Assembly (NCBI RefSeq): GCF_022919215.1
Contig: NZ_CP095046.1
Coordinates: forward strand, 2,222,501 to 2,286,500
DNA length: 64,000 bases
Source: Hymenobacter cellulosilyticus
GTDB taxonomy: Bacteria > Bacteroidota > Bacteroidia > Cytophagales > Hymenobacteraceae
Direction of reading: 5' to 3'
A model generated the notes under the pieces. The model did no database searches. It saw only the letters and a list, made by a program, of their open reading frames with translations, and was not told where the DNA came from. This document shows, one piece after another, positions 57,826-64,000 of this stretch (within the stretch, counting starts at the first letter, position 1; every line of letters starts with the position of its first letter). A program made the position numbers and the translations under genes.

Positions 57826-59847
57826 CTAGGGCACCCGCTTAAGGACCAGGGGCTCATTTTGTTTGGCAAGAATGCGGGTGTTCAACTCGCGCAGGGCCCC
57901 ATACTCGCGGGAGCTGTATTCGGCCCGGTTGAATTGCAGGCGGGTCGTCAGCTCCACGGTGGTAGGCGTGGGCTGCGTCACCAGGTACACGTAGCGCCCG
58001 GTGCCGCCGGGTATTTCCATAGTCAGCTTAGCTGGCATTTCCTGCACGATGTAGCCCTTGGGCAGAGCCAGCGTAATCACGGTGACGTGCTCCCGGGGCA
58101 TGCCGAAGTCGACCGGGTAGACGCGGTTTTCGGTCCGGAAGTCATAGGGCAGCGCGTCCGGCAGATTCAGCAGGGGCAGGTACAGCAGCGCGGCGTCGGC
58201 ATTGGTTGGGCTCTGCTGCAGGGTGAGCTCCACGGCTAGCGGCTTCAGGGAGTCGGCCTGGAGTTGGGGCTTGGTGGGTTGCCAGTCCTGCCAGCGGCGC
58301 GTTACCTTGCCCAGGTAGTCAGCGGGCGAGGTTTGACGGATCTGCCGCCGAACGGCCACGGCCGCGTAGCCTCCATATTCCAGCTTTACGGTGCCCGTAA
58401 GCTCCCCGCTAGGGCTGAGCTGCAGGCGGGCGGTGCGGTAGTCGGTGTAGCGGCCCGTGGTTTTAAGCGGCACCCAGCGGCCGGATGCATCGGCCAGGCG
58501 CCCTTGGCCGTTGAGGCAGCGCTCAGGCAGCATGCCCACGGGCAGTTGCGGCTCGGTGGCATCTAGCAGCACATCAGGCCGGCCGGGCATACGCAGGTGG
58601 GCTGCCACGTAGTTGAACTGGCTGATGACGGGCACTTCCATCTGGATCTGCCCATGGTCGCGGGTGCTCAGCAGCAGGGGCGTGGCGGGCAGGCCGGCGG
58701 CGCGCAGGGTTTGCACCAGCAGCAGGTTGATGTCGGCCGAGTTGCCCAAATGACGCTCGTAGGTGCGGCGCAGGGTTTGCGAGGCGTACATGCGCTGCTC
58801 GTCGTTGTAGACCACGCTGCGTTGTACCAGGGCCAGCACGGCGGCGGCGCGGGCCAGTGTGTCGAAGGGAAAGCGGCGGTACAGGGCCTGGGCCTGCTGC
58901 AGCAGAGGAGGCGTCTGCTTGGTCATGGCGCCCTCAAACTCCTCGTCGGTGCGCAGCCGCTCCCAGATTTCCTGCCACTTACCGGTCAGGTCGCGGTAGG
59001 TACCATCGAAGTTGACCCCGGCCAGTTCGAAATGCACGCTGCGCAGGTAGTCGGTGGGCGTCGTCATAAAGGGCTCGTCCCGGAAGGCGGGCACATCCTT
59101 CATAGCCCAGCGCAGCTGTTGGGCCAGGCCCGTAATCCGGTTTTCGCTGCCCTGCACAATGCCCACGCTGGAGTTGGTATAGGTCGTGGAGTAAGGCACC
59201 GTCAGGGCCTCGTTTACCACAAACGGCAGGTAGCCGCGAGTAATAGTCTTGTAGGTGTAGAACTGGGGCAGAAAAGCCCGGTACTCGCTCCAGCGCACTG
59301 GAATGCGGTGCTCAAACTGCCAGTCCTGTAGGTTGAAGACGAAGTCGGAGTTGATGATGTAGCTGAACTCCACAATGGAGCCTTCATGCACCTCGGGCAT
59401 GGTAAAGGTGTACTGCAGGTGGTTCTTGTCCAACTCCTCCCGAAACAGCGCGTCGGGGTTCAGCTTGGTTTTGACCAGGCGGCCATCCTTCATGTTGTAG
59501 GTGGTACCGCGCAGGCGCACGAGGCGCTCAATCTTGCCGTCGCGCATATACAGCGGCACCCGCACGCTGGCGTAGCGGTAGCCCGACTTGCGGTGGATGC
59601 GCAGCCGGGTGGTGCGTTCAAAGATAACCTGAAACTGACCTTGCCCGCCCTCAATCTTGGAAGTGCCGTAGTCGCAGAGGTACTCAGCCGGGGCCTGGCT
59701 GCTGTCGGCTGGCGACGCCTCCGTGAAGTCAGCGGCCGTGACGCTGCCGTACACAATGGGAGGCGGGGCCGTTTTCTGGGCCAGCAGGGGAGTAGCAAGA
59801 AGCAATAAAGTGGCAATAAGCCATACTCGGGTAGAGGTTAGATTCAT
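57826..59847 (-). CDS. DUF3857/transglutaminase-like exported protein, non-catalytic type (third copy)
   Basis: 673 residues from the ATG at 59847. A signal peptide (M-N-L-T-S-T-R-V-W-L-I to L-L-A-Q-K) precedes DUF3857 (V-I-F-E-R-T-T-R-L-R-I-H-R-K-S-G-Y near 80). The degenerate transglutaminase core has G-N-S-A-D-I-N-L-L-L near 371 and Q-F-N-Y-V-A-A-H. It shares many segments with the second copy (such as M-K-D-V-P-A and E-P-F-M-T-T-P), so they come from tandem duplication. It is separated from the second copy by 236 bases containing no gene. Confidence 0.87.
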   Translation of the reverse strand: MNLTSTRVWLIATLLLLATPLLAQKTAPPPIVYGSVTAADFTEASPADSSQAPAEYLCDYGTSKIEGGQGQFQVIFERTTRLRIHRKSGYRYASVRVPLYMRDGKIERLVRLRGTTYNMKDGRLVKTKLNPDALFREELDKNHLQYTFTMPEVHEGSIVEFSYIINSDFVFNLQDWQFEHRIPVRWSEYRAFLPQFYTYKTITRGYLPFVVNEALTVPYSTTYTNSSVGIVQGSENRITGLAQQLRWAMKDVPAFRDEPFMTTPTDYLRSVHFELAGVNFDGTYRDLTGKWQEIWERLRTDEEFEGAMTKQTPPLLQQAQALYRRFPFDTLARAAAVLALVQRSVVYNDEQRMYASQTLRRTYERHLGNSADINLLLVQTLRAAGLPATPLLLSTRDHGQIQMEVPVISQFNYVAAHLRMPGRPDVLLDATEPQLPVGMLPERCLNGQGRLADASGRWVPLKTTGRYTDYRTARLQLSPSGELTGTVKLEYGGYAAVAVRRQIRQTSPADYLGKVTRRWQDWQPTKPQLQADSLKPLAVELTLQQSPTNADAALLYLPLLNLPDALPYDFRTENRVYPVDFGMPREHVTVITLALPKGYIVQEMPAKLTMEIPGGTGRYVYLVTQPTPTTVELTTRLQFNRAEYSSREYGALRELNTRILAKQNEPLVLKRVP

Positions 59848-59919
59848 GCGCAATAAGCTGTTGGATAGATAAAAGAATCCCAAAGGTGGAACAAATCTAT
59901 CGGCCCGGCAAATGCAGCA

Positions 59920-61113
59920 TCAAGCCGTGGCCAGCGGCTGCTTTTTCACGCCCCAGAACAAGTAAATCAGGGCTGCCAGCGTGCTGACCACACTCATGGC
60001 GTGCACGTAGGGCAAATGGCTGGTGTTGTTGGCGAAAATCCAGCCGGCCAGCAGGGCCCCCAGGCCAATACCGGCTTCCAGGGCAATGTACATGGTGGCT
60101 ACGGCCCGCCCGCGCCGCGCCGGATGGCTCAAGTCCACGGTCCAGGCATAGAGCGTGGGCGAATTCAGACCCGTGGCCAGTCCGAACAGCAGGGCCGAGC
60201 CCAGAAACAGCGGCACCGATTGTTCCACTAGCGTGAGCAGAATCAGGGCCACCACCAGCATGGAGGTAGAAAGACGCAGCACCGGCAGGCGGCCGTACTT
60301 GTCGGAAGCCCGGCCCGCTACCAGGCGCACCAGCAAGGACGACAAGGTATAGCAGGTGTAAAACAGGCCTTTGTGCGCAGCATTCAGCCCCAGCGCCTGG
60401 CTTTGGTCGGGCACCACGGTCAGGATGGCGCCGAAGGGAAACAGGCAGAGCAGCGTAACCAGGGCCGGCGACAGCACCCGGGGCTCCAGAATTTCGTCCC
60501 ACTCCAGGCGTAGCAGGCTCCAGCTAAAGCGCTGCCGCTGCTCCTTGGGCAGGGTTTCAGTCATCGTGCCCTGCACCACGAGGCTTAGCAGGGCCAGGCC
60601 CGAAGAAGCGTAGAACAGCGTGTTTAGCGAGGTGGCCGCCGTAATGTAAGGCCCCAGGGCCGGACCCGCCGCCATGCCCAACGAGCCAGCCACGCCCAGC
60701 AGACCCATGGCTTCGCCCCGCCGCTCGAAAGGAATAATGTCGGCAATGAAGGCGGCCGTACCGGTGGGCTTGAAGCCCGTGCTGAAGCCGTGCAGCAGCC
60801 GCAGCCCCAGAAACCCTGCTACCGTGCTGACCCAGGGGTAGAAAAAGCCGCACACAAAACACACCAATGAGCCAAACACCATCACCGGAATCCGGCCTAC
60901 GGTGTCGGCCAGCTTGCCGCTAAAGGGCCGGGAAAGGCCTGCTGTGAGGGTAAACAGCGCAATGATGAAGCCCTTGTACTCCGCTCCGCCCAGCCGCGTC
61001 AGAAAGTCAGGCAGCTCGGGCAGGAGCATGTTGAAGCTCATGAAAAACAAGAACGACGACAAACACATCAGCCAGAAGCCGGCTGTGTAAACTTTGGTTT
61101 GGGTGGGCTGCAT
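59920..61113 (-). CDS. MFS transporter
   Basis: 397 residues, twelve predicted membrane segments, intact frame. The N-terminus reads M-Q-P-T-Q-T-K-V-Y-T-A-G-F. The A-loop fingerprint G-K-L-A-D-T-V-G-R-I-P lies after helix 2, the matching G-R-A-S-D-K-Y-G-R-L-P after helix 8, and G-F-K-P-T-G-T-A-A-F near helix 4. The fingerprint fits drug/metabolite exporters. The substrate is unknown. Not related closely to the first MFS gene in the window. Confidence 0.9.
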   Translation of the reverse strand: MQPTQTKVYTAGFWLMCLSSFLFFMSFNMLLPELPDFLTRLGGAEYKGFIIALFTLTAGLSRPFSGKLADTVGRIPVMVFGSLVCFVCGFFYPWVSTVAGFLGLRLLHGFSTGFKPTGTAAFIADIIPFERRGEAMGLLGVAGSLGMAAGPALGPYITAATSLNTLFYASSGLALLSLVVQGTMTETLPKEQRQRFSWSLLRLEWDEILEPRVLSPALVTLLCLFPFGAILTVVPDQSQALGLNAAHKGLFYTCYTLSSLLVRLVAGRASDKYGRLPVLRLSTSMLVVALILLTLVEQSVPLFLGSALLFGLATGLNSPTLYAWTVDLSHPARRGRAVATMYIALEAGIGLGALLAGWIFANNTSHLPYVHAMSVVSTLAALIYLFWGVKKQPLATA

Positions 61114-61189
61114 TCAGGGCAAACTCGATTCAGCCCCAAAGGTCGTCAGAAAATCCGGGCACCGCCGCCTGTTCAAGTAGAAGCGCCAG

Positions 61190-61263
61190 TAGCGCGAACT
61201 GTGTAGTTCGCGTGCCTACACGACCTGCTGGCGGGGGACACGCGAACTACACAGTTCGCGCTA
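61190..61263. repeat. 25-base perfect inverted repeat whose arms are themselves hairpins
   Basis: Left arm 61190-61214 and right arm 61239-61263 are exact inverses around 24 bases. Each arm also contains CGCGAACT and AGTTCGCG, an 8-base inner palindrome around GTGT or ACAC. The DNA could fold as one long stem or as two small hairpins. It lies in the gap between the AraC regulator and the MFS transporter, with no T tract. Confidence 0.88.
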
Positions 61264-61384
61264 CAGAAAAAGCCCCGACTGCGGTGGCAGTCTTGTTCTT
61301 CCCCAAATCCTTTAAAAGCGTGGTTTCTTCGGGCCCCGCTTCAGAGACTGGAAAGTGTAGCCCCTTGAGCAGCAAACCGTCATC

Positions 61385-62296
61385 TTACCTATAGTCGGCC
61401 CGAAATTGCAATGGGGTTTGCTGGGTTTTGGCTTTGAAAAGCTTGCTAAAGGACTGCGGATACTCGAAGCCTAAGGCATAGGCAATTTCACTCACGGAAA
61501 GTGTTGTGGTCAACAGCTGTTCTTTGGCCTGCTCAATGAGTCGTTCGTGGATCAGCTGCTGGGTTGTACTGCCGGTGAGCTGTTTCAGGCAGTCACTTAA
61601 ATATTTGGGCGATAAGTGCAAGCTTTCCGCTACGTACTGCGCAGTCAGCAAGCCCAGGTCGGGGTGGGGGGCGGCAAAATAGGTGTTGAGCACCTGCTCC
61701 ACCTTCGCCAACAACTCACTGCTCACTGCTTTGCGGGTGATAAACTGTCGGTTGTAATACCGATTACAGTATGTTAGCAGCAGCTCGATATTGGCAATCC
61801 ATACTTCCTGACTGAATTTGTCGATGGGCCGCAAGGACTCCTTGCGCAACTGGAGAAAAATGGCTTCGATGGCCTGTTGCTCTTCGTCAGATAGAATCAA
61901 GGCTTCGTTCACGGCGTAGTCGAAGTAGCCATAGGACTTGATCTTGCTGCCCAACGGAAATGTCCGCAGAAAATCCGGGTGAATGCAGAGGTGCCAGCCG
62001 GCGGTGGCAAAGACAAAATCCTGGTCCAGAAAACTCACCTGCTTAGGCCCAAAGCAGGACATGACTCCTTCCTCGAAGTCGAACAGGCTTTGCCCGTACT
62101 GGATACGGCAGGGGCATTCGGTTTTGAGCGTTATCTGGTAGAAATCCGTGATTAACCGGGTCCGCTGGGCAATGGTGATGGGAGGGAACTGCTCAAACTG
62201 AATCAGGCTGACCAGCGGATGCGTGGGCTTAGGGAGCCCTAAGAGCTGGTGCAACTGCGTGATGGACTGAATGTGTACCGTGCTCGTCGTTTCCAT
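61385..62296 (-). CDS. AraC-family transcriptional regulator
   Basis: 303 residues from the ATG at 62296. The N-terminal 180 residues are an effector-type domain with cupin-like strands (L-F-D-F-E-E-G-V-M-S-C-F). The last 100 hold two helix-turn-helix motifs: Y-V-A-E-S-L-H-L-S-P-K-Y-L-S near 225, and the AraC signature T-L-S-V-S-E-I-A-Y-A-L-G-F-E-Y-P-Q-S-F-S near 270. It begins 14 bases after the SDR stop on the same strand, so it probably regulates or is co-expressed with that dehydrogenase. Confidence 0.93.
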   Translation of the reverse strand: METTSTVHIQSITQLHQLLGLPKPTHPLVSLIQFEQFPPITIAQRTRLITDFYQITLKTECPCRIQYGQSLFDFEEGVMSCFGPKQVSFLDQDFVFATAGWHLCIHPDFLRTFPLGSKIKSYGYFDYAVNEALILSDEEQQAIEAIFLQLRKESLRPIDKFSQEVWIANIELLLTYCNRYYNRQFITRKAVSSELLAKVEQVLNTYFAAPHPDLGLLTAQYVAESLHLSPKYLSDCLKQLTGSTTQQLIHERLIEQAKEQLLTTTLSVSEIAYALGFEYPQSFSKLFKAKTQQTPLQFRADYR

Positions 62297-62310
62297 AGGC
62301 CCCGGAGTAG

Positions 62311-63117
62311 TTAGTGATGCGCTAGTTTTTGCTGGTAGGTGCGGGCCACATACCGGGCAATCATGGCATTGGGCAAGCAAGCTAGTAGCCGAGCCCCCAA
62401 GCGGTTGCGGCGGCCCGCAATATGAACTGGTTTTTTCGCCCGCCACGCGTGGATCAGCTCCTCGGCCACTTCCTCCGGGGTTTGGGCCGGCGCGGTGGTG
62501 TAGTCGGAATTTAGCCCGGCGGCTTTTTCATTGTTGATTCCGGCGGCCTCATTGAAGTTGGTTTTGGTCAGGCCCGGGGCAAAGAGCAGTACGTCTATTC
62601 CGTGCGGCTGACATTCCTGGGTGAGGGCCTCCGTAAAGGACCGCACAAATGCCTTGCTGGCGGCATAGGTTGCCATATACGGCACCGGCATAAAGGCCGT
62701 CATGGATGCCACATTGATGATCGTGCCGCTGCGGCGTTCCTGCATGGGCTGCAGAAACAGATGAGTCAGCGCGACCAACGAAGCAGTGTTAAGTTGCAGC
62801 AGCTCTAGCTCCGATTGCAACGATAAGCTGACAAATTCGCCCCCCGATCCCACGCCGGCATTGTTCACTAAGAGGTCAACATCCCAGTGGTGCTGTTGGG
62901 TTTCGCGATAAATGTGCTGGGCCGCCTCCGGCCGGGCTAAATTAGCGGCAATGCCCTCAACCCGAACACCATAGTCAGCCTGGAGCTGTTGGCTCAGCTG
63001 GGTTAGCTTCTCCGCGTTGCGGGCGACTAAGATGAGGTTGTGCTTTTGGGCGGCCAGTTGTCGGGCCAGGGCGAGGCCAATGCCTCCGGAGGCCCCAGTT
63101 ATCAGCGTATAGGTCAT
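62311..63117 (-). CDS. Short-chain dehydrogenase/reductase (classical SDR)
   Basis: 268 residues from the ATG at 63117. The cofactor loop TGASGGIG is at about 7-14, and NNAGVGSG is at 85-92. The catalytic triad is Ser138, Tyr151 and Lys155 (Y-A-A-S-K). The C-terminal tail (A-G-R-R-N-R-L-G-A-R-L-L) resembles the DltE/YqjQ-type SDR subgroup. NAD(P)-dependent; the substrate cannot be deduced. It forms a likely operon with the AraC regulator. Confidence 0.93.
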   Translation of the reverse strand: MTYTLITGASGGIGLALARQLAAQKHNLILVARNAEKLTQLSQQLQADYGVRVEGIAANLARPEAAQHIYRETQQHHWDVDLLVNNAGVGSGGEFVSLSLQSELELLQLNTASLVALTHLFLQPMQERRSGTIINVASMTAFMPVPYMATYAASKAFVRSFTEALTQECQPHGIDVLLFAPGLTKTNFNEAAGINNEKAAGLNSDYTTAPAQTPEEVAEELIHAWRAKKPVHIAGRRNRLGARLLACLPNAMIARYVARTYQQKLAHH

Positions 63118-63702
63118 ATTGTGCCTGGGTGAAGTTGAGCAGGCAAAGGACGCGCGCTGGTAGTAGCTACTTGTAGCCAAAAGGCGGCTTGTTGTATGCG
63201 AAAGGCGGCCAGTAGCAAAAGGGCCTGCCTTTAGGCGGATTGCTTATTTTCCGAACAGCTTCCTCTAAACGCTTCTTATGAGAAAGTGCGCCTGTAAGCT
63301 CGGCGGAGCTTAAGAATCGAAGCCCGCGGCCTCCGACGCAAAAACGAAACGGCGTGAGCCACGTCGGCCGGGGTGCCGGCTCGGTTCACGGCAATCTGTT
63401 AAATGGTTTGGTGCAGGTGCACTTCCAGGGAAAGGCCTTTAGGCCAACAGCCCTTTCACCGCGCTTGTTCTTCAATGTCCAGTGTCGCCTTAATGCACCA
63501 AGCTCGCATCGTCTCTATAATCGTTGCCTGTCGTCTCGATAACGGGGCCTCGCTTCCAAGTCAACCGCATTTGGCACATGCCAATGGAAACTTCCGGGTA
63601 CCTCAGCTTCCACTTGACTAGAATCTCAGGCTTGGCTTCCACTGCGCAAGTGTAGCTCGAAGATTAACGGAATGGTCCGATAAGTGAAAGGAGACTACTG
63701 CT
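63118..63702 (-). pseudogene. Region without an intact gene, containing a decayed SDR C-terminal fragment
   Basis: On the reverse strand at about 63391-63311 the sequence reads N-R-A-G-T-P-A-D-V-A-H-A-V-S-F-L. After a one-base shift it continues A-S-E-A-A-G-F and then stops. This is the usual C-terminal stretch of FabG-type SDR proteins. Upstream of it stops accumulate and nothing coherent remains. It is thus a remnant of a second dehydrogenase next to the intact one. The rest of this 585-base stretch shows no gene, RNA or hairpin I can name. Confidence 0.5.
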
Positions 63703-64000
63703 TTACATCAGCAGGATAAACTCGGCCAGGTTGGTGGCGGTATCCAAGCCCATTTTCTTTCGAACCCGGTAGCGCAGGTCTTCAGCCCCCGTACCGTGAG
63801 GCCCATGAGTGATGCTATTTCCTTGCTGCTGAGGTTCATCCGCAGATACGCACAGAGCTTGATATCACGGCTGGTTAGTTGTGGGTAGGTTGTCTTCAAC
63901 CGCTGCAGAAAGTTTTCGTGCAGCTGGTTAAACAGCTGTTCGAAGTGCTGCCAGTGCTGGTCGGGCGTTACGGCCCGCTCAATCAGGCGTACCACCCGAC
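63703..64000 (-). CDS. LuxR-type regulator, C-terminal part (cut by window edge), one frame break
   Basis: About 99 codons are visible, open to the window end. The text reads F-E-Q-L-F-N-Q-L-H-E-N-F-L, then L-T-S-R-D-I-K-L-C-A-Y-L-R-M-N-L-S-S-K-E-I-A-S-L-M, a LuxR/GerE helix-turn-helix. At the C run 63786-63790 one base is missing. With it the end reads R-G-A-E-D-L-R-Y-R-V-R-K-K-M-G-L and A-E-F-I-L-L-M, stopping at 63703. This arrangement is the C-terminus of large Bacteroidota sensor-regulators with propeller and triple-tyrosine domains, which would lie outside the window. Confidence 0.82.

Noticed and set aside
63118..63702. Small genes in the right-hand gap
   Set aside because: Open frames there are short, start at random places and have no coding bias; only an SDR-like fragment on the reverse strand is supported.

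Overview
The window looks like a piece of a Hymenobacter-like chromosome (Bacteroidota, Cytophagales). GC is high, near 60 percent. Promoters fit the Bacteroidota pattern (TTTG, 19-20 bases, TAnnTTTG). Several families typical of the phylum are present: DUF6340, IPExxxVDY, DUF3857 transglutaminase-like proteins, S46 peptidase, and type IX secretion C-terminal sorting domains. I see no prophage, integrase, insertion sequence, CRISPR array or plasmid machinery. It is mostly housekeeping DNA with an accessory, envelope-oriented right half.

Layout. 1-9.5 kb: 5' part of typA, msrB, a DUF3050 gene, metG, then a leftward block prs, DUF6340 lipoprotein, rplY, pth, with tRNA-Gln upstream of prs. 9.7-14.8 kb: atpD-atpC, a TPR protein, a transsulfuration PLP enzyme, a membrane protein. 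14.9-17.4 kb: a three-gene leftward operon resembling pglC-pglD-pglE (lipid-linked amino-sugar synthesis). 17.5-22.5 kb: ispE, a CapA-like lipoprotein, a YARHG/DUF3160 protein. 22.5-26 kb: tgt, LptF/G-family permease, EamA transporter. 26-32.3 kb: glycosyltransferase, sigma factor, rsmG, YheT-like hydrolase, DUF4142 protein, MFS transporter. 32.4-43.6 kb: rpsT, a sorted secreted protein, pyk, IPExxxVDY, acpP-fabF-rnc, nadE, lgt, a lipoprotein, yidD. 43.7-53.5 kb: S46 dipeptidyl-peptidase, a PorV-like barrel with an HhH/barrel protein, a large reprolysin-like metalloprotease, and a small gene that resembles only its propeptide. 53.6-64 kb: three DUF3857 paralogs, MFS transporter, SDR plus AraC regulator, a decayed SDR fragment, and the 3' end of a LuxR-type regulator.

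Two observations dominate. First, at least 20 breaks in conserved genes (including prs, pyk, fabF and nadE) are each repaired by adding one G or C to an existing G/C run. No break needs the opposite correction. This points to homopolymer under-calling in the sequence rather than real pseudogenes, so I give whole-gene coordinates for these genes and mark the break. Second, intergenic spaces carry several families of inverted repeats: a nested element in three places, CACATT-rich and GTGAG-rich palindromes, and a hairpin whose arms are themselves hairpins. No clearly new multi-gene system is evident. The most unusual gene-level features are the free-standing propeptide-like gene beside its protease and the DUF3857 triplet in which only one member keeps the Cys and His of a transglutaminase.
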